From Stenotrophomonas koreensis (GTDB lineage: Bacteria > Pseudomonadota > Gammaproteobacteria > Xanthomonadales > Xanthomonadaceae), in contig NZ_LDJH01000017.1 of the NCBI RefSeq assembly GCF_001431525.1, positions 84,074-148,073 on the forward strand: a stretch of DNA of 64,000 bases, given 5' to 3'. Below, piece by piece: positions 25,548 through 33,661 of this stretch; within the stretch, counting starts at the first letter, position 1; each line of letters begins with the position of its first letter. The notes under the pieces were generated by a model that ran no database searches, had not been told where the DNA came from, and saw only the letters and a list, made by a program, of their open reading frames with translations. The translations under genes and the position numbers were made by a program.

Positions 25548-26168
25548 GTGTCGATCTATGCACTGAAAGGACGTTTCCAGGACCTGCTGCGGCCGGCCGT
25601 CGGTGCTCTGTACCGGCTGGGGGTCACCGCCAACACGGTGACCGTGGCCGCCGCGCTGGGCTCGCTGCTGGTGGCCGCCGGCATCTGGTACCGGGCGCCG
25701 GCGCAGCCACTGCTGTACCTGGCCCTGCCGTTGTGGATGCTGTTGCGCATGGCGCTCAATGCGGTGGACGGCATGCTGGCGCGCGAGTTCGGCCAGCAGT
25801 CGCGGCTGGGCGCCTATCTGAACGAGCTGTGCGATGTGATCGCCGATGCGGCGCTGTACCTGAGCCTGCTCAGCGTGCCGGGCGTACACGCCGAGGCGCT
25901 GTGGCTGCTGGCCTGGAGTGCGGCGCTGAGCGAATACGCTGGCGTACTCGGACCGATGGTCGGTGCCGGCCGCCGCTACGACGGGCCGATGGGCAAGAGC
26001 GACCGTGCCTTCGTCATCGGCGTGCTCGGGCTGCTGCTGGCCTTTGCCTGGGTCGGCGGCGCCACCGTGAGCGCGGTGGCCTGGGGGCTGTCGCTGCTGT
26101 GCGCGCTGACCCTGGTCCGCCGGGTGCGCCAGGGGCTGAAACAAGCGGCGGCGACGCCATTGCAGTAA
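25548..26168 (+). CDS. CDP-alcohol phosphatidyltransferase family protein (atypical)
   Basis: A 206-residue membrane enzyme with about six helices that would join a CDP-linked lipid or alcohol to an alcohol partner. The signature D1xxD2G1xxAR(x8)G2xxxD3xxxD4 is present as N71-xx-D74-G75-xx-A78-R79-x8-G88-xxx-N92-xxx-D96. D1 and D3, normally metal ligands, are both Asn. The start is taken as GTG 25548 (VSIYALKGRF) on family resemblance; no good ribosome site is seen. It is the first gene of a six-gene lipid operon, divergent from purH. Confidence 0.8.
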   Translation: MSIYALKGRFQDLLRPAVGALYRLGVTANTVTVAAALGSLLVAAGIWYRAPAQPLLYLALPLWMLLRMALNAVDGMLAREFGQQSRLGAYLNELCDVIADAALYLSLLSVPGVHAEALWLLAWSAALSEYAGVLGPMVGAGRRYDGPMGKSDRAFVIGVLGLLLAFAWVGGATVSAVAWGLSLLCALTLVRRVRQGLKQAAATPLQ

Positions 26169-26233
26169 ATGGATTGAATTGAATTGACTGGCGCCGCTGT
26201 GGGTGCCGCAGCGGCACATCACCAGGAGATTGC

Positions 26234-27985
26234 ATGCGTAAGGCGCAGGAGAGGGAGTTCCACAGCTTTGACCAGGCCGCACTGTTTTACCGGCATTGGC
26301 CGGCCATCCAGCCAGGCGCGCCGGCCAGGGCGATCGTGCTGCTGCATCGCGGGCATGAGCATTCGGGCCGGGTGGCGCATCTGGTTGACGAGCTCGACCT
26401 GCCCGACACCGCCTTCTTTGCCTGGGATGCGCGCGGCAACGGCCGTTCCCCGGGGCAACGCGGTGATGCCCCCGGGTTTGACGCCCTGGTGCGTGACCTG
26501 GACAGTTTCATCGCCCATATCGGCAGCGAACATGGCATCGCGGTGGAGGACATCGTGGTGATCGCACAGAGTGTGGGCGCGGTCGTTGCGGCGACCTGGG
26601 TGCACGATTACGCCCCGCGGCTGCGTGCGCTGGTGCTGGCCTCGCCGGCGTTCAAGGTCAAACTGTATGTGCCGTTCGCACGCCCGGGGCTGGCACTGAT
26701 GCAGAAGCTGCGTGGCAACTTCTTCGTCAACAGCTACGTCAAGCCGCAATGGCTGACCCATGACCCGGCGCGGGTGGACAGCTACCGCAATGACCCGCTG
26801 ATCACCCGGCCGATTTCGGTGCGGGTGCTGTTGGGCCTGTACGCGACCGCCGACCGCGTGGTGGCCGATGCGCAGGCCATCAGCGTGCCGCTGCAGCTGC
26901 TGGTGTCCGGTGCCGATTTCGTCGTGCACCGTGGCCCGCAGGACCGCTTCTACGAGCGCCTGTCCAGCCCGGTCAAGCAGCGCGTCTACCTGCCCGGTTT
27001 CTTCCACGACACCTTGGGCGAGCGCGATCGGGCGCCGGCATTGGCGGCGATCCGCAGCTTCATCCAGGCGCGCTTTGCCGAGCCGCTGCGCACGCTGTCG
27101 CGGCGTGATGCCCACCGCCATGGGCCGAGCTTCGACGAGGCCGAGATCCTGGCGTGGCCGCCGCAGCGCAACAGCCTGGCCGACCTGCGCTGGCGTGCGG
27201 TGCGTGCCGGGCTGCGCCTGGGCGGGCGGCTGTCGGAGGGCATCGCGCTGGGCCTGGCCACCGGCTTTGATTCGGGCAGCTCGCTGGATTACATCTACCG
27301 CAACCAGGCCCAGGGCTGGGGCCCGCTGGGGCGGCTGGTGGACCGCATCTACCTGGAGGCGATCGGCTGGCGCGGTATCCGCATCCGTGGCCAGCACCTG
27401 CAGCAGCTGCTGGTGGAGGCCGCCACGCGCCTGCGCGGGCAGGGCCTGCCGGTGCGCGTGCTGGACGTGGCCGCCGGCCATGGCCGTTACGTGCTCCAGG
27501 CGCTGGGCCAGGGCGGACAGCGCGCCGATGCGATTTTGCTGCGTGATTTCAGCGACCTGAACGTGACCCACGGCCAGGCGCTGATCGAGCAGCTGGGTGC
27601 CGGCGACATTGCCCGTTTCGAACAGGGCGATGCCTTCGACCCGGCACAGCTGGCGGCGGTCGAGCCGCCACCGACGCTGGCGGTGGTGTCCGGCCTGTAC
27701 GAGCTGTTCAGCGACAACGATGCGGTGCTGCGCTCGCTGCAGGGCATTGCCGCGGCGGTGCCGGTGGGCGGCTACCTGGCCTATACCGGCCAGCCCTGGC
27801 ATCCGCAGCTGGAGTTCATCGCCCGGGCACTGACCAGCCATCGCGATGGCGTGGCCTGGGTAATGCGCCGGCGCAGCCAGCAGGAAATGGACGAGCTGGT
27901 GCGCCTGGCCGGGTTTGAAAAGGTGGCCCAGCGTATTGATGAATTTGGCATTTTCAGCGTGTCGCTGGCACGCCGGGTTGGCTGA
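26234..27985 (+). CDS. Alpha/beta hydrolase fused to a class I SAM methyltransferase
   Basis: A 583-residue bifunctional protein. Residues 1-300 are a monoacylglycerol-lipase-like hydrolase: oxyanion region LLHRGHEHSG, nucleophile in AQSVGA (Ser112, the first Gly of GxSxG being Ala), acid in SGADFV and His in FFHDTL. Residues 310-583 are a methyltransferase with motif I VLDVAAGHGRY and motif II acidic residue in LLRDFSD. A lysophospholipase or lipase activity coupled to head-group methylation is plausible but unproven. AGGAG lies 5 nt before the ATG. The next gene starts 2 bp after its stop. Confidence 0.85.
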   Translation: MRKAQEREFHSFDQAALFYRHWPAIQPGAPARAIVLLHRGHEHSGRVAHLVDELDLPDTAFFAWDARGNGRSPGQRGDAPGFDALVRDLDSFIAHIGSEHGIAVEDIVVIAQSVGAVVAATWVHDYAPRLRALVLASPAFKVKLYVPFARPGLALMQKLRGNFFVNSYVKPQWLTHDPARVDSYRNDPLITRPISVRVLLGLYATADRVVADAQAISVPLQLLVSGADFVVHRGPQDRFYERLSSPVKQRVYLPGFFHDTLGERDRAPALAAIRSFIQARFAEPLRTLSRRDAHRHGPSFDEAEILAWPPQRNSLADLRWRAVRAGLRLGGRLSEGIALGLATGFDSGSSLDYIYRNQAQGWGPLGRLVDRIYLEAIGWRGIRIRGQHLQQLLVEAATRLRGQGLPVRVLDVAAGHGRYVLQALGQGGQRADAILLRDFSDLNVTHGQALIEQLGAGDIARFEQGDAFDPAQLAAVEPPPTLAVVSGLYELFSDNDAVLRSLQGIAAAVPVGGYLAYTGQPWHPQLEFIARALTSHRDGVAWVMRRRSQQEMDELVRLAGFEKVAQRIDEFGIFSVSLARRVG

Positions 27986-27987
27986 GG

Positions 27988-29325
27988 ATGACCAGCGTGA
28001 CCACCACCGCGGTGGCAGCGGCTCCAGCCACGGCGCGGCCGTGGCGACGCGCATTGTTGTGGCTGGCCGTGCTCGGCCCGTTCTTCTTTGCCAGCTACGG
28101 CTTTGCCAATTGGATGGCCGCCCGCCAGCCCGTGGTGCCGGTGCTGGTGTTCGGCTGGGAAAGCGCGATCCCGTTCCTGCCGTGGACGATCGTGCCGTAC
28201 TGGTCGATCGATGCGTTCTACGCGCTGTCGCTGTTGCTGTGCCGGCAGCGGCTGGAACTGGACCGGCATGCGCTGCGCCTGCTCAGCGCGCAGCTGATCG
28301 CGGTGACCTGCTTCCTGCTCTGGCCGCTGCGCTTCAGCTTCCAGCGCCCGGCCACCGATGGCGTGTACGGCTGGCTGTTCGATGTGCTGCTCGGCTTTGA
28401 CAAGCCGTTCAACCAGGCCCCGTCGCTGCACATCGTGTTGCTGGTCGTGCTCTGGGTGAAGTTTGCCCAGTACCTGCACGGCCACTGGCGCTGGCTGCTA
28501 CATGGCTGGGCACTGCTGATCGGGGTCTCTGTGCTGACCACCTTCCAGCACCATTTCATCGACATCCCGACCGGGCTGCTGGTCGGCTGGCTGTGCGTGT
28601 GGCTATGGCCCGAGCAGGGCACGCCACCGCTGCGTGCGTGGCAGGCCACGCGTGATCGCCGGCGCTGGCGGCTGGCCATGCTGTACCTGCTCGGGGCGGC
28701 GCTGCTGATCCTGCCGGCGCTATGGCTGGGCGGGGCGGCGCTGTGGTTGCTGTGGCCGGTAGCCTCGCTGCTGCTGGTGGCCCTGGGCTATGCCGGGCTG
28801 GGTGCGGGCGTGTTCCAGAAGCGTGCCGATGGCCGCCTGGGGCTGGCCGCGCGCTGGCTGCTGGCGCCGTACCTGGGCGCGGCCTGGCTCAACTCGCGGC
28901 TGTGGACCTGGCGCGCGTCGCAGCCGGTGGCGGTGGCCGACGGGGTCTGGCTGGGACGGATGCCGGGCCGCGCATTGCCGGCGCCGCTGCTGGCGGTGGT
29001 CGACACCTGCGCCGAGCTGTCCTGCCCGGCGCCGGGCGCGGCCTATGCCAGCGTGCCGATGCTTGACCTGGTGGTGCCTGATCCTGAGCAGCTGCGCGCA
29101 GCCGCCGCGGCGATCGAGCGCCTGCGCGCGCACGGCCCGCTGCTGGTGTGCTGCGCGCTGGGGTATTCGCGCAGTGCCGCCAGTGTGGCGACCTGGCTGC
29201 TGTGCAGCGGCCGCGCGCGCAGCGTGGACGAGGCGGTGGCCCGACTGCGCGCGGTGCGGCCGGCCATCGTGCTGCATCCGGCACACCGGCAGGCGATTGC
29301 GATGGCGGCTGGAGTCGGTACATGA
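27988..29325 (+). CDS. PAP2 phosphatase fused to a dual-specificity (PTP-type) phosphatase
   Basis: A 445-residue membrane protein. Residues 20-205 form a PAP2-like domain of the inositolphosphotransferase/AUR1 type, with NQAPSLH (H148) and QHHFID (H188, D192). Four more hydrophobic segments follow (225-300). Residues 315-445 form a DSP/PTP domain with the CX5R loop CALGYSR (C389 to R395) and candidate general acid D360. PTPMT1-like enzymes with this loop dephosphorylate phosphatidylglycerophosphate, so a phospholipid-phosphate substrate is likely. The next gene's ATG overlaps its stop. Confidence 0.85.
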   Translation: MTSVTTTAVAAAPATARPWRRALLWLAVLGPFFFASYGFANWMAARQPVVPVLVFGWESAIPFLPWTIVPYWSIDAFYALSLLLCRQRLELDRHALRLLSAQLIAVTCFLLWPLRFSFQRPATDGVYGWLFDVLLGFDKPFNQAPSLHIVLLVVLWVKFAQYLHGHWRWLLHGWALLIGVSVLTTFQHHFIDIPTGLLVGWLCVWLWPEQGTPPLRAWQATRDRRRWRLAMLYLLGAALLILPALWLGGAALWLLWPVASLLLVALGYAGLGAGVFQKRADGRLGLAARWLLAPYLGAAWLNSRLWTWRASQPVAVADGVWLGRMPGRALPAPLLAVVDTCAELSCPAPGAAYASVPMLDLVVPDPEQLRAAAAAIERLRAHGPLLVCCALGYSRSAASVATWLLCSGRARSVDEAVARLRAVRPAIVLHPAHRQAIAMAAGVGT

Positions 29326-29759
29326 GCGCGTTGCCGGCGCTGCCGATGATGCAACTGCTGCTGCGCCAGGGCCGGCTGCCGGCGACATTGTCGCTGGGGC
29401 TGCTGCTGGTGGCGTTGCTGCTGCTCGGGCTGGTGCCCGCGCCGGCGCCGGTCAGCCAGGTGCTGTGGCTGGCCAGTGTGGCCGGCGGGCTGGTGCAGGG
29501 CTACTACGCCTGGCGGCTGCAGCTCGATGCCGGCCTGCTGCAGCTGCTGCAGGACCAGGGCCTTGGCGGCGAGGCCGCCGCGCGCTGGCTGGATGAGCAG
29601 CTGCAGGCCACTGGCCTGAGGCCGGCAGCGGCGGCTGCGGCAACATGTGGCTGGGAACTGCGCTGGGCCGGCATGCGCCGGCTGCTGCTGCGCCAGCACC
29701 TGGCCTGTGCACTGCAGTTGGCCACGCTGCTGCTGGCGCTGGGCTGGCCGTTGATTTGA
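29322..29759 (+). CDS. Small membrane protein of the lipid operon
   Basis: A 145-residue protein with hydrophobic segments at about 22-42, 48-65 and 125-145. A Leu/Gln-rich amphipathic stretch (LLQLLQDQGLGGEAAARWLDEQL) is split by a turn. No family recognised. The ATG overlaps the upstream stop (ATGA) and the acyltransferase gene follows 13 bp later, so it belongs to the operon. Confidence 0.6.
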   Translation: MSALPALPMMQLLLRQGRLPATLSLGLLLVALLLLGLVPAPAPVSQVLWLASVAGGLVQGYYAWRLQLDAGLLQLLQDQGLGGEAAARWLDEQLQATGLRPAAAAAATCGWELRWAGMRRLLLRQHLACALQLATLLLALGWPLI

Positions 29760-29772
29760 ACAGGAGCAAGCC

Positions 29773-30402
29773 ATGTTTGCCGAACTGATCGCCCGCGCCT
29801 GCAGTGGCGCCATCCAGCTGCTGACCGGCGCGCGTGCGCTGTGGCTTGGCTGCGCGCCTTCCAGTGCCCACCGGGTCTATTACGGAAACCACACCAGCCA
29901 CGGCGATTTCGTGCTGATCTGGTCATCGTTGCCGCCGGCGCTGCGCCGCCAGGTGCGCCCGGTGGCGGCGGCCGACTACTGGCAGCGTGACCGCCTGCGC
30001 CGTTACCTGATTGATGCGGTGTTCAACGCCGTGCTGGTCCAGCGCGAGGCGGCCAGCCGTCAGCACGATCCGCTGCAGGTGCTGTGCACGGCGGTGGACC
30101 AGGGCTGTTCGTTGATCCTGTTCCCGGAAGGCACCCGCAACAGTGGCGAGGAGACACTGCTGCCGTTCAAGAGCGGCATCTACCACCTGGCCCGGCAGCG
30201 CCCGGAGCTGGAGTTCGTGCCGGTGTGGATCGACAACCTGAAGCGGGTGATGCCCAAGGGGCGGTTGTTGCCGCTGCCGCTGCTGTGCACGGCCAGCTTC
30301 GGCACGCCGCTGCGGCTGCAGGCCGGCGAGGACAAGGCCGCCTTCCTCGCGCGCAGCCGGCAGGCGCTGCTGGCACTGGCACCGGAGGGCGCACGCGCAT
30401 GA
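29773..30402 (+). CDS. 1-acyl-sn-glycerol-3-phosphate acyltransferase family protein
   Basis: A 209-residue PlsC-like enzyme with NHTSHGD (HX4D catalytic motif), the FPEGTRNSGE block, and the FKSGIYHLA and FVPVWIDNLKRVMPKG acceptor-side motifs. It would acylate lysophosphatidate or another lysolipid at the membrane. It is shorter than PlsC of the main pathway and lies in the lipid operon just before the CdsA-like gene, with overlapping stop and start codons. AGGAG precedes the ATG. Confidence 0.88.
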   Translation: MFAELIARACSGAIQLLTGARALWLGCAPSSAHRVYYGNHTSHGDFVLIWSSLPPALRRQVRPVAAADYWQRDRLRRYLIDAVFNAVLVQREAASRQHDPLQVLCTAVDQGCSLILFPEGTRNSGEETLLPFKSGIYHLARQRPELEFVPVWIDNLKRVMPKGRLLPLPLLCTASFGTPLRLQAGEDKAAFLARSRQALLALAPEGARA

Positions 30403-31400
30403 ACAGCTTGTTGATTCCGGTTTCCGCCGACCTGGCCACACGCAGCGTCGGCCAGCAGAGCAGCCTGCTGTTTGCCGGCATCGGCGCAGTGCTGGTACTG
30501 GCCACGCTGGTGGCCGAGATGCTGAGCTGGCGCCAGCGTCGGCGTGGCCAGCCCAGTGCGGTGATTGCCAACCTGGTGGCACGCATCCGCGCCTGGTGGG
30601 TGATGGTGATCGTGGTCGGGCTGGCGCTGCTGTTCGGCCGTGCCGGGGTGATCGTGCTGTTTGCGCTGATCTCGCTGTTGGCCCTGCGCGAGTTCATCAC
30701 CCTGGCACCGACCCGTTCGGGAGATTACTACGCACTGCTGGCGGCCTTCTACCTGGTGTTGCCGTGGCAGTACTACCTGGTCTGGATCGATTGGTACGGC
30801 CTGTACACGCTGCTGATCCCGGTCTACGCGTTTTTGTTCCTGCCGATCCTGGCCACCATCGGTGGTGATACCACCCACTATCTGGAGCGCACGGCCAAGG
30901 TGCAGTGGGGGCTGATGATCTGCGTGTTCTGCCTGTCGCACGTGCCGCTGCTGCTGAACCTGCAGGTGCCCGGGCATGACCCGGCGCGCAACCTGCTGCT
31001 GTTCGCCTTCCTGGTGATCGTGGTGCAGTCCTCGGACGTGCTGCAGTACATCTGGGGCAAGCTGCTGGGCCGGCACCTGATCGCGCCAAAGCTGTCACCA
31101 TCCAAGACCGTGGAAGGCTTTGTCGGCGGCGTGCTCAGTGCCAGCGTGCTCGGCGCGGGGCTGTGGTGGATCACCCCGTTCACGCCGTTGCAGGCGTTCG
31201 CGCTGTCGCTGTTGATCACCCTGATGGGCTTCTGGGGCGGGTTGGTGATGTCGGCGATCAAGCGCGACCGCGGGATCAAGGACTGGGGCCACCTGATCGA
31301 GGGCCATGGCGGCGTGCTCGACCGGCTGGATTCGGTGTGTTTTGCCGCGCCGGTGTTCTTCCACGTGGTGCGTTACTACTGGAAGGCCGGTGGCGGCTGA
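30399..31400 (+). CDS. Phosphatidate cytidylyltransferase (CdsA family, operon-specific paralogue)
   Basis: A 333-residue membrane protein with about eight helices. The C-terminal CdsA signature is present as KRDRGIKDWGHLIEGHGG and VLDRLDS, with Glu replacing the usual Pro of IPGHGG. SPSKTVEGFVGG is also typical. It would turn phosphatidate plus CTP into CDP-diacylglycerol, the substrate of the first gene in the operon. A housekeeping cdsA is expected elsewhere, beside uppS, so this is likely a second, dedicated copy (inference). Confidence 0.88.
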   Translation: MNSLLIPVSADLATRSVGQQSSLLFAGIGAVLVLATLVAEMLSWRQRRRGQPSAVIANLVARIRAWWVMVIVVGLALLFGRAGVIVLFALISLLALREFITLAPTRSGDYYALLAAFYLVLPWQYYLVWIDWYGLYTLLIPVYAFLFLPILATIGGDTTHYLERTAKVQWGLMICVFCLSHVPLLLNLQVPGHDPARNLLLFAFLVIVVQSSDVLQYIWGKLLGRHLIAPKLSPSKTVEGFVGGVLSASVLGAGLWWITPFTPLQAFALSLLITLMGFWGGLVMSAIKRDRGIKDWGHLIEGHGGVLDRLDSVCFAAPVFFHVVRYYWKAGGG

Positions 31401-31435
31401 GGGCCGGCCAGCGCGGCTGCCGCGGGCGGCTCAGA

Positions 31436-31463
31436 CAGATTCGATCAGGCAGATTCGATCAGG
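31436..31463. repeat. 14-bp tandem duplication at the fis stop codon
   Basis: CAGATTCGATCAGG occurs twice back to back and spans the end of fis. The fis stop codon falls in one copy. Without the duplication the frame would still end at a TGA, changing only the last residue (Ala to Val). Confidence 0.85.
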
Positions 31464-31726
31464 CCGTATTCGCGCAGCTTCTTGCGCAGGGTGGCGCGGT
31501 GGATGCCGAGCATCGCCGCGGCGCGGCTCTGGTTGCCTTCGCAGTGGTTGAGCACTTCGGTGAACAGCGGGATCTCCATCTCGCGCAGCACCACCTCGTA
31601 AACGTCATCGGCATCACAGCCATCCAGGTCGCGCAGGTAGCGGCGGACAGCCTGGGCAACGTTTTCACGCAACGGCGGGCGGGTGGCGCCACGACTGTTG
31701 TCAGGACGGGAGGCGGGTACGTTCAA
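31445..31726 (-). CDS. fis: Nucleoid-associated protein Fis
   Basis: A 93-residue DNA-bending protein. The C-terminal helix-turn-helix ends [25 protein letters not shown], split by the turn at GIHRA, and the dimer region [17 protein letters not shown] is conserved. I take the TTG at 31726 as the start (family-like MNVPASRP N-terminus, GGA 8 nt upstream). Longer frames exist but have no family support. It lies downstream of prmA and DUF3426 on the same strand, as is usual in relatives. Confidence 0.88.
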   Translation of the reverse strand: MNVPASRPDNSRGATRPPLRENVAQAVRRYLRDLDGCDADDVYEVVLREMEIPLFTEVLNHCEGNQSRAAAMLGIHRATLRKKLREYGLIESA

Positions 31727-31817
31727 GGGAGTTTCCGGCGAGGTTGATACCGGCCAGCGAGGTGGCCGTGCAGGTGCCAAGTCTAACGCGCCACGCCGGC
31801 AGGGTCACGCCCCGGGC

Positions 31818-32600
31818 CTAGCGGAAGCGGAAGTGGAAGGCTTCGGCCGCCGGTTCAGGCTCGACCAGCTGGAAGCGCGCCTGGGCACTCTGCCCGGGAG
31901 CCAGTGTCAGCCCGTCGTCGCCGCCGAGGTATTCGGCCGGGGAGAAGATCCGCTGACCGCTGACCTGGCCATCGGCGGTGGACAGGGTCAGCTCGATCAG
32001 CGGCAGCGCCTGGGCAAAGCGGGCGTCATTGCGGAAGCTGGCTTCCACCTGCAGCGTGCCGGGCTGGCCGGGTACCGGCAGCACGCTGCGCTCGAGCATG
32101 GTGAAGGCTTCCGGTTCCTGCCAGGCCGGCAGGTTGCAGGCCAGCAGCCCGCACAGCGATTGCAGCCAGGGCCGGTGGGTGGCACTGCTGGCCAGCCGTG
32201 CGCGGTCAGCCAGCACCACCTGCAGCAGCAGCAACAGCGCCAGGCCCAGCAACACGGCCCACTGCCAGCGTGCCGCGGCCGGCCCGGGCCGGTGCTGGCG
32301 CAGGAAGGTCGGGGTTGCCTCGACGGCTGCGCCTGCGGCGGTCAGCGGGGTGCCGTCCGCTGCGGGCAACGGCACGGTTTCGGTCTGCGTGGCCATGGCC
32401 GGCGCGGCCGTGGCCGGGATGCCGGCGTCGGCGGCTGGCAGCGCGTCGCTGCGGGCCTGCGCTGCGTCGCTGACCGTATCAGCGGTCACATCAGCAGCCG
32501 CATCACCGGTTGCATCACCGGTGTTCTCACTGCCGCTTGCGGCGGCGGGACTGCGCAGCAGGGCGGCAAGGGACTGGCGGGGCGGGTGGTGCGGGCTCAT
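31818..32600 (-). CDS. DUF3426 domain protein without the zinc ribbon
   Basis: A 260-residue protein with an Ala/Thr-rich disordered N-terminus (1-105), one transmembrane helix (115-130) and the periplasmic DUF3426 beta domain. The latter includes HRPWLQSLCGLLACNLPAWQ, split around the Cys pair, and VEASFRNDARFAQALPLIELTL. The family usually begins with a zinc-ribbon (MJ0042 type), but no CxxC is present here. The space to prmA is only 5 bp, so nothing upstream can supply it. It is co-transcribed with prmA. Confidence 0.82.
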   Translation of the reverse strand: MSPHHPPRQSLAALLRSPAAASGSENTGDATGDAAADVTADTVSDAAQARSDALPAADAGIPATAAPAMATQTETVPLPAADGTPLTAAGAAVEATPTFLRQHRPGPAAARWQWAVLLGLALLLLLQVVLADRARLASSATHRPWLQSLCGLLACNLPAWQEPEAFTMLERSVLPVPGQPGTLQVEASFRNDARFAQALPLIELTLSTADGQVSGQRIFSPAEYLGGDDGLTLAPGQSAQARFQLVEPEPAAEAFHFRFR

Positions 32601-32605
32601 CGGCG

Positions 32606-33517
32606 TTAACGGCGGCGGCCTTCAATCCGCATCCAGTCGCCATCGCGGGTCGCGACCAGGTCATCGAACCAGGCTGCGTAACGCTGCAGCAGTTCGTCCT
32701 CCTGGCCATGCAGGATGCCCGACAGGGCAATCCGCCCGCCGCTGGCGACGCGGCTGGCCAGCACCTCGGCCAGTGCATCCAGGGCGCTGGCCAGGATGTT
32801 GGCCACCACCACCGGATAGGTCGCCACCGGCTCGTCCTCGGGCAGGCAGGCGGTGATCTGCACGCCGTTGCGCTGGGCGTTGTCGTTGGTGGCGATGATC
32901 GCCTGCGGGTCGTTGTCCACGCCCACCGCCGCGGCGGCGCCGAGCTTGAGCGCGGCCAGCGCGAGGATGCCCGAGCCGCAGCCGAAATCCAGCACCGTCT
33001 GCCCGGCCAGCAGGCCCTCGTCGGCCAGGCCATCGAGCCAGCGCAGGCACAGCGCGGTGGTCGGGTGGGTGCCCGAACCAAAGGCCAGGCCCGGATCCAG
33101 GCGCACGATCGCCGCATCGGCGGTCTGCGCGGCTTCCGGCAGTTCATGGTTCCACGGCACGATCCAGGTGCGCCGGCCAAACGACATCGGCTTGAAGGTA
33201 TCCAGCCAGGCGCGCTCCCAGTCCTCGTCGGCCACCGCCCGGAAGCTGACCCCGGACCAGTCCAGGCCGCTGTCAAACGCTTCCAGTGCGGCCAGCAGCG
33301 CCAGCGCGTTGGTATCGGCATCGAACAGCGCGGTCAGCACCAGTTCGTTCCACAACGGCAGCTCGCCCACCCCCGGTTCGAGGATCGCCCGCTCGTTGCT
33401 GGTGTCGGCATCGGCATCGAGCAGGGTGACCGACAGCGCACCGAGGTCTTCCAGCGCGTTCTCGTAACGGGGCTGGGTGGTTTCGGTGCAGCGCAGGGTG
33501 AGTTCGAGAAATGGCAT
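32606..33517 (-). CDS. prmA: Ribosomal protein L11 methyltransferase
   Basis: The 303-residue enzyme trimethylates L11. The N-terminal substrate-binding domain is followed by the SAM domain, with motif [21 protein letters not shown] split by the loop and the NPPF-like segment [10 protein letters not shown] typical of Prm[15 protein letters not shown] is diagnostic. Full length, ATG at 33517. Confidence 0.96.
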   Translation of the reverse strand: MPFLELTLRCTETTQPRYENALEDLGALSVTLLDADADTSNERAILEPGVGELPLWNELVLTALFDADTNALALLAALEAFDSGLDWSGVSFRAVADEDWERAWLDTFKPMSFGRRTWIVPWNHELPEAAQTADAAIVRLDPGLAFGSGTHPTTALCLRWLDGLADEGLLAGQTVLDFGCGSGILALAALKLGAAAAVGVDNDPQAIIATNDNAQRNGVQITACLPEDEPVATYPVVVANILASALDALAEVLASRVASGGRIALSGILHGQEDELLQRYAAWFDDLVATRDGDWMRIEGRRR

Positions 33518-33661
33518 GGTGGGGCGGACAGCAACAAGACAGAAGCGGGCATCGTAGACGAGCCGGCGGCTGATTGCGCGGTTGGATTGGCCGCCGGTTC
33601 GATCCGTTGCCGCAACTGGTTAGACTTTACCCAGACATTCCACTGGCTCCGGCCGCCCTGC

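Noticed and set aside
32510..33661. N-terminal extension of the 33.7-kb exported protein frame
   Set aside because: The extension overlaps prmA and DUF3426 on the other strand. The signal-like segment starts cleanly at the ATG at 33662.
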